From Botrytis cinerea B05.10 (Eukaryota > Ascomycota > Leotiomycetes > Helotiales > Sclerotiniaceae), in contig NC_037313.1 of assembly GCF_000143535.2 (NCBI RefSeq), positions 1,495,501 through 1,559,500 of the forward strand: a stretch of 64,000 bases of DNA, in the 5' to 3' direction. The stretch's first letter is position 1; each line of letters begins with the position of its first letter. The translations under genes and the position numbers were made by a program. Shown one piece after another: positions 46,034 to 57,917 of the stretch. The notes beneath the pieces are model-generated. The model saw only the letters and a program-made list of their open reading frames with translations. It did no database searches and was not told the DNA's origin.

Positions 46034-47864
46034 TTGACAGAGCTTGTCAAAGGTTGTATGTACGGATATCCTCCCCAAAGAATTATCATCGCAAGAATCA
46101 TACCAATGATGATATAACTTTGGAAAAATTAGTCATGGACATCGATAAGAATGGGGGAAACATACGGGGTACCAAAATTATACTTCTCTACCCCCATCGC
46201 GAATGTGTTCCAAGTAAAGACAGCGCCCGCAACAAGCACGCTGAAAACAAACATAAGTCAGCTATGCATGCAATATTCAAAAGATATTCCTCATAAACAA
46301 CATACCCAGCGAGGAGCCCATTCGTTACATCCTCGGCATCACGGAGATATGCGAAGCAGGATACTGAAGAAATCATACACGTAGCACTCAAAAGTCGGTT
46401 CTGCACTTCTTTACAATACAATCTCCGGAAAACCTCGCAGAACATAATCACAATCAATGCGACAAGTGCTTCAGAACTCAAATTCAACAAGCGTATGCTC
46501 TTGTCTAATAGGCTCTGGAAAGGTTTAGAGTTGTTGAAAGACGTTAGCGATGTCGTTGTCTCGCTAACATCGGGCGGTATTACCCTGCCCGATGCGAAGG
46601 TGATGATGTTTGCCATGAGGAGACTTGCAAAGAGTCGTTTTCTATAGCTGAGGGCTGCGAGCAATTTACTTAGGAAACCAAGGAGTGTCAAAGGAAGACC
46701 TGTTGGCAATAATTCCTCACTCCTTGCTCGGCTTGACATTATTTTTAGTTTATTATCGTGAGCCGCATTGTCGCAATGTTCCGTGGGTTTATTCGTTGGT
46801 ATTTTTGGGGGTGATGATGGATTGTGGCCCGAAATCTTGTTGTGAGGAATGTCACGAGCTCTGCTTGGTATGTGCTCCTTTCGTTCCTCGAAGTTAGGTG
46901 ACAGCTCATGATATTCCTCCTCGGTACCAGTGCTGCAAACCAAATCTTCAGATAGCTTACACTCGTACAGGGTAGCCATTATCGAATATGCTAGGCATAT
47001 GAACGAAAGCATGTAATCAAGTGAGATAGGCAGCCGATTTCGGATGAGCTCTAGAAAGGAAGATATACCATGTCTCCACATTCTAGCAGGCATAGCATAT
47101 CTTGATGCCAGTCTACGTAAAGCAGGACTAGCATTTGGATGTCGAGAAGCTAGAAAGAAGTCATGATGCTCATGAAGTAAGGTACGATGCAACGCAATAA
47201 GAGCTTGCCATTTCTCATTGCTCATTTTCGATTCTGTTGAGAAATTTGCAGATGCAGCATGCTTGTTATCAACCTCGATACATTTGGCCTCAACCATTAC
47301 GAGACCAGCATATATGCCTTTGACTTCTGCTACGAGCTGTTCCTGTGAAACAGGTCTCGTTTCTGAGCGAGATTGTGGTCTCCCGCCGGGGCTTTCACCA
47401 TGCTGTTTCTGTTTGGCATTGTGTATTCGACCCGAGTATTCACAGAATGGTGATCTCGAACCTGCTGATATGCCATCCCCTACAGCAACCCTCTTGCGCG
47501 GCCGATCCCCTGTCATGACTTTATCGTCCGTCATGGCATTGTTCTCATCGTATCTCAAGCCCAGTGATTGAACTCTGGAAAGCGACTGCGGCCCTCTATG
47601 CCGTGGTGTATCGTCTTCGCATGCTTTATTGGAGCGTTTCAAAGCAGAATTCGATTCAAATGATTGTCGGAATAGCTCGAGCTCTTCTAGATTGGCAGAG
47701 ACCTTATCTTGATGGCATTTTTCTGCATGCATCCACAAAGCAGTTTCCGAAAGGAGTATCTTCCTCTCCGGACAGTAAATGCAATCCCATGATTTCGTCG
47801 TCTTTGTGCTTCTCCGTTGATGTTGTATCCAGAGATCGCTGACGTCTGCTTTAGTGCGATCCAT
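45946..47864 (-). CDS. Zinc-finger-like, multi-span membrane protein of unknown function
   Basis: Three minus-strand exons (47864-46306, 46240-46166, 46117-45946) give 601 residues. Near the N-terminus, C28, C31, H46 and C50/H51 (CIYCPERKILLS, then WMHAEKCH) form a C2H2/C2HC-like pattern. The middle is soluble and charged. The C-terminal half has about five to seven hydrophobic segments, among them SEALVALIVIMFCEVF, YIIIGMILAMIILWGG and FILPSIICSFSILEMVL. The last two exons were inferred from clean splice sites, and both encode membrane-like sequence, which supports them. Such a combination does not match a family I know. It may be a lineage-specific protein. The ATG region faces a second poorly conserved locus. 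Confidence 0.7.
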
Positions 47865-48423
47865 TTCTACTTCAATTAGTGCTATGGCTAGATGATATGA
47901 CGTATGAACCGTGGAAGAATGCTAAGCACACGGTTTGGAATGATTGAAGTTGTTGATGTTGACTCCTAGTCTAGTTGTGACGGTTTGACTGGGCTTGAGG
48001 CTATCTCATTGTAAATAGGATAGTCACTAGACACGCAGTCAATGAAATGATGAGAGATGGACCGGTGGCGAAGCTGGGTATAATGTCGAGTGAAAGAAAA
48101 TGATTTTGGCAAGAAAATGTACCTTCGTGAGAAGAGTGATACGAGAGAAGGTGTAGGGTGGACACTCTGGTGGGATGTAATTATTGGACTGCAGGGGTAT
48201 CTGAGGCTGAGTATCGAGTAGTATCGAGTGCACGACAAGTCTTGTCATACGGAATCGAGACAATCTTGCTCAAATCTCTTTACATCCACATACAGCCTCG
48301 CTATCGCAGTCTATCTGGTCATTAGAGACTCGTCCATGGCACTGAACAACATATTGGTATGTTCGATAAACAATCGCAAAATGACAGGTGGATAATTGTA
48401 CGGAGTGGGAAGAGTCCGCACTA
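47865..48423. other. Divergent intergenic region
   Basis: About 560 bases between the zinc-finger membrane gene and the unresolved plus-strand locus. No feature is seen beyond likely promoters. Confidence 0.4.
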
Positions 48424-49254
48424 ATGTTAAGACCATGCAGACTGCTACTTAAAACAATCCACAACTTGTCGAGCCCTTTCTCCAAGATGCAACTGACATC
48501 CATAGAGTCTCAGATATCATGTCCGGATTCATTGAAAGTGGGCCAGGTTTTCATGATACTTTCGACGGAACCTACCCACCACGCTATCCAGCAGAGCAAC
48601 GGCGACGTCACTAATCGCTGCCGACATTCACGCCGTATCATTTTATCTGTTCGAAATCGGAATAGCAGGCCATCAAGCAGAGAGGAAAATTCTCGCTCGA
48701 ACGATCATACGCCCATGTTCTATGCGAAAGAACATGAGGCTAACTCTGACAACTTAAGTCAAGAGATACAACATCATAGGACCTGTGCGACACAGGCCCT
48801 CGCAATTCTTGAAAGTGATACTGAAAGAAGTCCTGTTGCCATCGTTGGAAACGACGCCGGTCTTATGTTTTCCGAAAAAGTCCTACAGCACCCTAGCGAC
48901 CAGCCTGCAGAGTGCAGTGTCTGGGGAGACGAACTCTACCAAAACGAGCTAGGAGACGAACATGTATTGCAAAGTTCTGTCTATGGAGTTATCACGACGA
49001 CGAACCATAGATTTGCAGATGACGAAGTCGGCCGGCACGATACGTGGATACATGCGAAATGCAATATCGACCACCAGCAAATTGTGCGTTCCTACCGAAA
49101 TCCAGCATTCCAGAATAGCCATCGAAGAAACCGAATATGCATCAATCTTTGCGCTGTACCCGGACTGATCATCTCGTCGTATGCATTATCAAAATACGTT
49201 GTACAGACCTCATTGCCAACGATGAAGGGAACGATGTTGCATGTAAGAAGATAA
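48424..49254 (+). CDS. Unresolved hypothetical gene, open frame of 276 codons
   Basis: From the ATG at 48424 the frame runs open to a stop at 49254; a later ATG at 48487 is also possible, while the open frame before 48424 has only a GTG. The protein is polar, with no recognisable domain. A good donor (GTAAGA) lies at 49240, a few codons before the stop, so the reading may continue through an intron into the next open stretch. Exon structure cannot be settled here. It could be a lineage-specific gene or a decayed one. Confidence 0.35.
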   Translation: MLRPCRLLLKTIHNLSSPFSKMQLTSIESQISCPDSLKVGQVFMILSTEPTHHAIQQSNGDVTNRCRHSRRIILSVRNRNSRPSSREENSRSNDHTPMFYAKEHEANSDNLSQEIQHHRTCATQALAILESDTERSPVAIVGNDAGLMFSEKVLQHPSDQPAECSVWGDELYQNELGDEHVLQSSVYGVITTTNHRFADDEVGRHDTWIHAKCNIDHQQIVRSYRNPAFQNSHRRNRICINLCAVPGLIISSYALSKYVVQTSLPTMKGTMLHVRR

Positions 49255-49340
49255 ATCTATTTTGTGTCGTTCCTTCCCTTACATATTGTTATATTGTTTG
49301 CTTGCTAAATTCCCACGCTATACTAGCGCAATTTCACAGG

Positions 49341-49752
49341 GTTCCCAATTATCGATCATCCAAGCTCCACAACTTTCGTCTCCGCGGCCCTCGTGTACGG
49401 CATGTGCTCTATGTCAATGTATAGAGCAAATTCACATCATCCCTATCAACAGCACATGGTTTTTCTTTTCATCGTCTGTGGTATAATATTTCAACTTTTT
49501 CGGTATCCGAGTCTGAATGAAGCTTTGGCTATGGCGGCAGCTGCGACACCTGGTGGCGTCACAATTGCATTGGTTGTAAGCATGATAGGCCACTTTTGGT
49601 CGCCTAGTCATGAGGAAGTCGTATTTCAGGATTTAATCAAGAAGGTCGAGAAGATGGTTCATGAAGGAGAGATGAATTCGCAACAGGCGAGATTTCTAAA
49701 CGAGGTACAAGCACGCCGAAGTGCCATCTCTATTTGGTATATTGAGTATTGA
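49341..49752 (+). CDS. Possible membrane-protein exon downstream of the unresolved gene
   Basis: After a TTTCACAG acceptor ending at 49340, a frame is open for 137 codons to a stop at 49752. It contains two hydrophobic segments (MVFLFIVCGIIFQLF and GGVTIALVVSMIGHFW) and then an amphipathic charged helix (VVFQDLIKKVEKMVHEGEM). To join it to the upstream frame the phase must be 1, while the donor at 49240 is phase 0 in the 48424 frame. Either another upstream exon is used or the locus is not a single intact gene. Confidence 0.35.
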
Positions 49753-51253
49753 GACTCTACTATTCCAAGTTGAATATTCCCAGATTCCGATTATGTCTGT
49801 TTTCAGAGCTAGTTCGTGACTGTGAAGCTATATATATATATATATATAGCATTTACAAAAGTTTTGGACTAAAGTTTCTGCAAAGAATGCTAACTTCTTA
49901 GACTCAATGTTCTCTGTCGTATTTTCTCATGCGTTTCCGGGTGTACCGTATACTATGTTTCCGCCGGTTGCTTCCATTGCCGTATGGTCGCCGAAGAAGT
50001 GACGAATGAAGTGATTTATGTTTGAAATTTTCAGATATAGGACTAGGAGGTCCGCTCAGATGAGTCTTCAGTATCTCCTTTTCCGCCTAACCGTAGATCG
50101 AAACTGTGGCAAATATACCACCTAACTAACGACGGCCCTGTCTAAACCCACAAAAATTGAGCCCATCGATTGGTAGACATATCTTCTGATATTCTCATAA
50201 GCAACGAGGGATTTCATCAGCCACAAAACAGCGTAGAGCCCATGCTGCCGACTTTACCTAGTGGTGGCTACTGGAGCTATTAGACAACCTTATATAGAAT
50301 TGGATGATTCAGGAGGAGTGGTCATCGGCCCAAGATTAGTCAATACCGTAGATCTTACTCTGTGCACCAATTGGTGATGATCCCATTAATAGGAATTCGA
50401 AGGGAGCTGATAGTTCTGGAATAGATTGAGAGTTCATATTGTACAATGTAGAGACAGACTCTCGATACCGCAGTACCGCCATATGCAACAAGTTCATTCC
50501 CAACCTTACCTTACCTACCTAGGTAGGCATAGCAACGAAGCGAACGGTAGAACCACTACACAGTCCTTATAAAGGATGGAATAATATCGGATCAAAATGC
50601 TTGCTTGCTTGCTAACTTGCTTGCAGCCTTTTGCAGCCCATTTTGTGGGGACGAATGGCTGCACAGCACGTGTGAATGACAGGCTTAACTTCCAGGTTCT
50701 TTCGAGTATCCCTCCCAACTTCTTTATGAAGACTTTTTCTTTTTTATGATCAAAACTGGAAGGGAATGGACGAACGAAGAAGAACCCGAGTAGGCAGTTA
50801 AGCTTCTAGCAGATACTAGCCAGCTTGTTAGTACGGCTCTTGGTGAACTTACCTAGCATCTGCGATGTATAAAACATCTTGTAAATATAGCATAATACAA
50901 CAAACAATACAATAGAACCCTTGCGCAAACTTGTAATATTCGAATCCACACGTTTTTTATACCTAACTTGGGTATTTTATACATTTTATATATCATATAC
51001 ACATGTTGTGTTGACACCGGGAACACTTCATTTTTGCTGCTGTGCAACTGTGTTAGCGTCGGAGCTATTATAGCGCCTCTCTTGTGGTCTTGGTTACCCG
51101 AATCCATCAACAACGAACCTCGATTACTTGCTTACATCTTCAAGAAAGCAATTTTAGTCTTTCGTACATCAAATATCCTTCTCGAAATAGCCAGTGACGA
51201 GAGTGCTACTCAGACTGGAAGCAAAATTGTATCACTATTTTTCTACGGCGAAG
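49753..51253. other. Intergenic region upstream of STS1
   Basis: 1.5 kb with no supported gene. It contains the AT palindrome, a perfect 14-base palindrome centred on CCTAGG at 50514-50527 after short CTTAC units, and a few GCTT units near 50600. Confidence 0.45.
49827..49850. repeat. Perfect AT-repeat palindrome
   Basis: A 24-base perfect inverted repeat, GC at the left end, nine and a half TA steps, and GC at the right end. It could form a cruciform or a hairpin in RNA just after the open frame that ends at 49752. Confidence 0.9.
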
Positions 51254-52219
51254 ATGAACGTTTTGCTTCCAACTCAAGCGTCGTTCTTTTCATCACCTCA
51301 CCGTAACCCCATTCATACTCCAAGTGAGCAACCACCCCCCTTTTGCGTCCATCCTCACATTCAATACTGACAACGAATTATAGTCTCTCCACACACAAAC
51401 CTCAGAATGGGCAGTCGAAAACGAAAAGCCGATGACGATGGCCTCGATGACAAAATGTCTATTTCTCCTACAAACAGCCCCGCCCTGGCCACACGACAAA
51501 TTCCCCGACCCTCCAAGAAAGTTCGAGCCAACGAAGTCACCGGCCGGCCTCTTAATCTCCCCCGTCTTCTCGAAACCCTAGATGCTCAGTCATTGAGAGC
51601 AGTTCTCCAAACTATATGCGAAAGACACCCAGAGATCGGCTCGGAAATTGTCACTTCAGCACCAAGACCATCTGTGGAATCCACTCTTGGCGTCCTTTCC
51701 AAATATCAAAACGAATTACGAGAAGCCTTTCCTTACGGTGGCAGTCCTGGATCGGATTATGCCTACGATCGAGTTAAGCAACAGCTCACAAATCTGATTG
51801 ATGCTTTGGTCGATTTCACACCGCATTACCTCCCACCGAACGAACAGCAAACCGCTACCTCTCTCAGCTTCCTCGATAGTGCCACCAAAATTGTGCACGA
51901 TCTTCCCAACTGGGACAGTCAGTCTCATAAACATCACAAGGACAATGCATACGACGAAATTTCAAGGGCTTGGGCCTTGGTGATTAGTGAAGCCTCCAAG
52001 CGTGGGGGAGGATTCCAGCTTCATTCTGGTGGATGGGACCAAAGACTTGCTAGACATAATGATCAGAGTGGAGGAAAGATGCAAATGGCAGTCGATGCAC
52101 TCGGTACAAATCTTGGTTGGATGGGAGGTAGTTCTGGAGATCCAGATTCTATCCGCAATCAACTCCTTTCAGGTCGCTATGGTACTAATCAGAGTGTACC
52201 AGTAGGAGCTCGCTGGTAA
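51254..52219 (+). CDS. sts1: Sts1/Cut8 nuclear proteasome tethering factor
   Basis: Two exons (51254-51323 and 51384-52219) give 301 residues. Exon 1 encodes MNVLLPTQASFFSSPHRNPI, the kind of start seen in filamentous-fungal Sts1 proteins, so I prefer it to the internal ATG at 51407 (MGSRKRKADDDG). Basic nuclear signals are RKRKADD and PSKKVR. The helical Cut8 core runs from LPRLLETLDAQSLRAVL to the end, including WALVISEASKRGGGFQ and GGWDQRLARHN. The protein anchors 26S proteasomes in the nucleus and is itself short-lived in yeasts. It lies 637 bases upstream of RAD52 on the same strand. Confidence 0.93.
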
Positions 52220-52856
52220 ACTCAAATCATATTTTCTTGATTCGGGTCATTTTGATACTAGGAGTGTTCATACATATGGGATAGAGGAGGTCATACCAAT
52301 TGATCGATGAGTCTTAGGGGGCATTAGAGGGAATTTCACCGCATAGGCGTCTTGTGTTAATCATGGTCATCGACAAACGGCAATAATCACGAAGATTACG
52401 AAGATTCCCAATTTCCTTTCACTATCCATCTATCTGGAAGCATGGTTGGGGAGTTATGGTACTTGAGGGTTGGGTTTTTCATTTGTAAATTCGAGGAGGA
52501 TACTTAGGTGGTGGCAATAATTCAATAGGCGTAATTCATTTGTCATTTTCACTTTAGCAACATAGGGAGAATGGTCAGTATTTTGAGACCATACAATACC
52601 ATAACAATCTGAAATTCCGAATTTTTGTTATCTGATCTGACCGTGAAAGCCAATTTGCCATCCGATGCATTTATCTGCACGTGATACCGTGGATTTAGCG
52701 TGAATTAAAGATGGGTGACGCGACTTTGGACTCCATCGCCATCATCAACAATACCATACACCACCAATTTTGTCGTGACATACCACCATAGTTAATTCAC
52801 TTTCCAGCCCCTATGAAGTTTGACAAGTAAACGATTGCTGAGCTTTAATTATCAAA
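52220..52856. other. Intergenic region between STS1 and RAD52
   Basis: 637 bases, AT-rich. Presumed STS1 3' UTR and RAD52 promoter. No other feature is seen. Confidence 0.4.
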
Positions 52857-54724
52857 ATGCCTGCGTACGTATCTTTGATCAAACTTCTCGACGCAATAAC
52901 TAACAATCCTCAGTCCAGGCGAACAGCATAGTGGACGAGCGATCGCGAACCCATTCGAGGAGGTCAAACCGCGCATATCAGAATACACAGCACAAGAAAT
53001 TGCTACATTACAAAGTAGACTAGAGAAACAACTAGGGCCCGAATATATTTCATCGCGAGCAGGACCATCGGGACATAAGGTTCATTATATCGCGGCGGAG
53101 AAATGTATTCAGCTTGCCAACGAGGTTTTTGGATTCAATGGTTGGTCGAGTCAAATCATCGAGACACAAGTAGACTTTGTGGATGAAAATGCTACCACTT
53201 TGAAGGTTAGCTTAGGACTCTCGGTCATTGTTAGAGTTACGTTGAAGGACGGCACTTTTCATGAAGATGTGGGGTATGGACATATTGAGAACTGTAAAGG
53301 CAAGGCGGCGGCCTTTGAGAAGGCGAAGAAAGAGGGGACGACGGATGGGTTGAAGAGGGCGTTGAGAAATTTTGGGAATGTGTTGGGTAATTGCATCTAT
53401 GATAAGGATTATCTGGCCAAGGTTACGAAGATTAAGGTCCAACCTGTCAAGTGGGATGTCGAGAATCTACACAGACATTCGACGTTTGCTCCACAAGTAG
53501 TCGCGAAGAAGGAGATTGATGCACCAAAGATTGTGGAAAAGGCTCAGGCTCAGGGCGCTGGACCGGCGAGTACAAGCTTATCAGGTATGTTTTGAAATGT
53601 GGTGGCAAAATGTAATAACTAACGATCGATTTAGGCGATGACACACTGATAGGAGATGATGAGTTCGGAGGTATGAAGGATACTAATTACATGAAATAAA
53701 ACATTGCTGATGAGTTCCAGATTTCGATGATGCCGATTTCAACGTTGAAGATCCGAATGCTCACCCAGATGAAGTTGCACTTGCTCTCCCACGGGCTGCT
53801 TCACACCATTTCAACAATGCCAGAAACAGTAACAATGTACCCTCTGGAAGTACAGGGCCACCAAACCAAAGCCGAACTGCTGGGCCCTCGGGACCTCCAG
53901 TTCCCATGATCAAGAGTGGACCGTTAGTTCAACCAAATCGGCCACCAGAGGCCGGTGACCCAAACATCACTCGCAATAATCATCATCCACCGGCACCACG
54001 GACGCCCAATGCAGGTCTCGCAAGATCGATCAGCGCAGCAGGACCTAATGCTCGCGCTCCCCAAGACCTAGTCCAACCCAATCGTCCTGCTAACCTTGTT
54101 AACGCATTCCCTGGCCGCGTCTTAAATCAACCCAACAGACCTCAACCTCAACCCCAAACAGCATCCGGTCCCCCATCCCCATCTCGTAACAATGACATAA
54201 CCGATGAAATGCCCCCGCCAGGAGCCGGGTTCACCTCTGCTCGCGCCGCATCCCTCCTCCCTCAAGATCACACACCCTCCCAAGTCCCCCCTGCAAACCT
54301 TAACCTCCCTGCCTTCAACCCCAATCTCGAATCCCCATCTATCCGGCGTACCCCAGGTGTTGACCAAAAATCCTCCAAACCGCTTTCTCGCGACTTAAAA
54401 CCCGTTCCTGCGTCTCAGGCTCAAGTTTCTACTGCTAATCCACCACAAGCCCAGCCAGCTTCCCGCCCAGTTGTCGCTGGAAATAGGAATATGAATTTGG
54501 GAAATCCGCAGTTAGATACCACGAGACGGATTGGTGCCCCTGGTAGTCCAAGTCCAATGAATATGGGAAATAGGAACAGTTATAAACCGCCTACGATGAT
54601 GAAGAGGCCGATGCCGGAAGCGAATAGAGCTCCGCTGACAGACTTACAGACGAATGGTAACGGAACGGCGGGGGATGCGCATGAAAATGGGGATGCGAAG
54701 AGACAGAGGTTGAATGGGATGTAG
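52857..54724 (+). CDS. rad52: Rad52 recombination mediator
   Basis: Four exons (52857-52864, 52914-53584, 53635-53670, 53721-54724) give 572 residues. The first coding exon is only 8 bases (ATG CCT GC), spliced to give MPAPGEQHSGRAIANPFEE. The conserved DNA-binding/annealing domain covers about 20-200: SRAGPSGHKVHYIAAEKCI, then NEVFGFNGWSS, then GYGHIENCKGKAAAFEKAKK, then TDGLKRALRNFGNVLGNCIYD. The C-terminal half is Pro/Asn-rich and disordered and would carry Rad51- and RPA-binding sites. It contains repeated VQPNRP and NQPNRP units. Rad52 loads Rad51 on RPA-coated single strands and anneals complementary strands in double-strand break repair. Confidence 0.96.
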
Positions 54725-55537
54725 GTTCCGAAGAAAATGCTTCTAAAGCAGGACTAGACAAGTACATGAGGAATCAAGATGGAGATAAGGATGGGATGAT
54801 GAAAATAGTAGTTGATTGGTATTGGTGGCGTTATGATGGGTCGAAGGATGGGCTGGAAAGGGGATGGGATGAACATGCTAATGCACTTTCACAATGACGG
54901 GGTTTGTCTATATCTGGAGTTCGCTGGGTATTCCTGTACATTGGGCAAGCACACTTTTGCGCTCATTGCTTGTTGGTAGCCGATCATGGCTAGATTAAGG
55001 ATTCATTAGGTTCTACTGTTAAAATTGCTTCAAGATATCATAGGGCATGTTTATTCGCAAAATTCACATCACGTTATTGATGCTTCTTTTGACTTGACGA
55101 TTATGAACTTTGGATCCGTATGCCACCCTGTTGTAATTACAATGTGCGTGGAGACCAAGACACTGACATAATTCTCGCTATAGTGCAATCAGAAGTTGAG
55201 ATTTGGTTACTTCAATATCGATAATCAAATGCGTGTTGATATCAAAGCAAATCCATGTTTGCCGTTATGCACGATGTTACTCACAAGATAATTTTTCATA
55301 AATGTGAAGGGAAGGAATCGCTAAACTGCTCGCTGATATTCAAGTTCCGCTTGCTTTTTGACTTATAAATTGCTTACTGTGTTGTGTATAAAAGATGCTC
55401 CAAAAGAATAATAGTCTCTGTAACAAACTCTGCATGTAATCGATCCACGCCATCACGCCCAAACACCAACCATGCATGTTTTCGTTCCATGAACGCCACC
55501 CACCTCTCCCCAATGCCCACTTCCAGTAGTCTGCCCT
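54725..55537. other. Convergent intergenic region
   Basis: About 810 bases between the RAD52 and UBX gene 3' ends; no coding feature. Confidence 0.45.
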
Positions 55538-56717
55538 TTATTTGACGATCAAGACAGCAGAAGGTATTAACCCGGCCTCCTTCAAGGTCTTCCCGAAATC
55601 GACGGGACCCTCAAAGGTCTTCTTTGGGTAGGTCATGGTGAAACTAGTTACAGAACCGAGCTCGGCCTCGAGCTGCTGGGAGATTTCAAAAAGGGTGGTA
55701 TCAACAGGGTACGTCTTAGTCATAACCCCGGTGGCAGTTTGTAATCTCAGTCGAGATTCGGTGTGGACTTTCGGGGCACCGGATGAAGCTGCGGGGGCGG
55801 CCACTGGAGCTGCTGCTGGTGCTGGAGGAGCACGACCTTCGCGGAGAGCTTTGGCTGCTTCGGCTTTCAGACGACGTTCCTCTTTATCGGCAGCAATCTT
55901 CTCTTGGATGCGCTTCTTGGCTTGGACATCGGCGGCTTTCTCGGCACGTTTAGCTTGTGCCTCCTTGATCTGTTGGTCCTTTGCGAGCTTCTCTTTGGCG
56001 TCCGAGACTTCCTTTGTGGACTTCATTCGGATTTGCTGTGGAGAATAACATGTTAGTGTGATGCGGGGTAGATGGATGTGGAGGGGCAGTTGTGGAGTCG
56101 AGTTGTATTTAGGAATAGTAGGAAACAAACTTCATTGCGCTTGGCCTCTTCTCTGTCAACAAGGGCCTGCTTTGCCCTCTTTTCCTTTGCCTTCTCACGG
56201 AGCTCTGCGAGCTTTTGCTGCTTCTCTTCTTCGGTGAGAGGGGCGATCTCTTCGGTTGACTGCTCGAAGTTCTCATGTTGACTATGTAATCGTATTAGTA
56301 AATGCTCGCATGGAAAAGGTATGGCTGGCCACTCTTACGTCTTCTCAGCGTGGAACTGAACCTGCATCATGGATCGGAACTTCTTGCCACAATCGGTGCA
56401 GACCATCGACTTAGCTTCTTCCCCATCCTTGAGTGGCGCTGGCTCGATGTTGGGGTTTGTCTCGTCGGATTCTGGTGCTGCAGCGGCTTCTGCAGTTCGG
56501 ATTTCTTCGATGCTTTTGTCTTGATTGTCTTCAAGCCATTGCAAAGCCCCGTTCACTATAGTAAATAGTCAGTATGCGGGGTTATATAGATCATGTACAA
56601 GGGATATGCAAGTTGGAACTTGTACATACATCCGCCCGTCTTCTTGACTGCAATTTCGGCCTTTTCCTTGTCGAAGCCCATGTCGAGAAGTTGTTGGAGA
56701 TCGCTTGGTGTAGACAT
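55538..56717 (-). CDS. UBA-UBX domain protein, UBXN1-like p97/Cdc48 cofactor
   Basis: Four minus-strand exons (56717-56630, 56555-56339, 56281-56131, 56035-55538) give 317 residues. Order of domains: UBA at about 1-45 (LQQLLDMGFDKEKAEIAVKK), a C2H2-like finger at about 80-108 (VCTDCGKKFRSMMQVQFHAE, then H after QTQ-type spacing), a long Lys/Glu/Ala coiled coil, an Ala/Pro hinge and a C-terminal UBX at about 235-317 (RLRLQTATGVMTKTYPVD, ending PSAVLIVK). UBX domains bind Cdc48/p97 and UBA binds ubiquitin, so this is an adaptor bringing ubiquitinated clients to Cdc48. The C2H2 and coiled-coil layout matches animal UBXN1/SAKS1. It faces the VAP gene across a 1.2 kb divergent gap. Confidence 0.92.
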
Positions 56718-57917
56718 CTTTGCTGTATATTTCGGGTTGTTGGCTTATTGTGAGCTAATTGTATGGAAGTTGTGTCTTTGTAAAAGTCTCGGGAATATTA
56801 TGTCGAGTATTATTATGACGAGATGCAAGAGCTCAGGGTTGTGCGGAACAATATAATGATGGGTGGGCCGTACTAGAAAGCACTAAATATGGGGTGAAGG
56901 TAATTGATATCTAATTGATTGATTAATTGATTGGAATTCTTCGAATTACCGTATTTATTTATATATATGGATGAATAATGTGAAGAAAGCTTCAAAGCCA
57001 GGTAGAAATAAGATCTGGAATGGATTAGCTGAACGTTCTAGATTGAGGCAATATATACATTCTTGTGCTCGTGTATATACACCTGTATCTATACACCTAT
57101 ACACCTATACACCTATCCCCCTCCACACCCGGAATGTGATAGAATGTTCACATAGCAAGCACAAAGGATATCGAGGATAAAATCGATTGATTAGATATGA
57201 ATCTTCTCATGACGTTAGATTTCCACCCAGGCATACATACACACATACATGCGCTTACACACACACACTTCTCTGGGTAGCGAGATACACATAATATGCC
57301 TGGCTACGAGAGTCATCGCCGAATAGTCCAGAAGTTCCTCTCCGGCCAAGTGTACTCAACTCGCTCTAGAGTCTACTCGTACATGTCCTCTTGATCCTCC
57401 ATGTGCCCACCCAACTTGGACTGTTGATTGAAGACAGTGGAGGTTTGATCGTCAGGAATGGCACAATTCATGAAAACCATAAGAATCAAATGAAGAAAGA
57501 CATGAGTTTTGTTCATAAAATGACAATCGGCCATGCAGCATTTATCGCAGGCAGCTGGAGGTAATCAAACTAATCAAATAATAACAATAATAATTCACCC
57601 CTTTCTTAACCATCTGCTATTTGCATCTCAAAAGTTGCAAAGACATACGAGACTCTGCCCATCTACCTGTCTACACATTTCCCTATGTATCATCATATGT
57701 ATATGTATTGGCCGCAATAATCCACCAGGGAATGAATGACAAACGGCCACCCATCACCTTCTTTGTCACTCTCGGACCCTCGTCATTACATATCAACCAC
57801 CTCGAGCGAAACACACCCCATCCTAATAAATAATAATTCCTCAACTTCCAAATATTATTTTGGCTTAATCCCACAACTTCACAAACATTTTGAACCGGCA
57901 ATAGTAATACGCCCATC
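56718..57917. other. Divergent intergenic region
   Basis: 1.2 kb between the UBX and VAP starts. It has TACACCTA-type tandem units at about 57079-57117 and CA-rich stretches near 57235-57270. No gene is supported. Confidence 0.45.
57079..57117 (+). repeat. TACACCTA-type short tandem repeat
   Basis: Four to five slightly imperfect units of about 9-10 bases. Confidence 0.85.
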
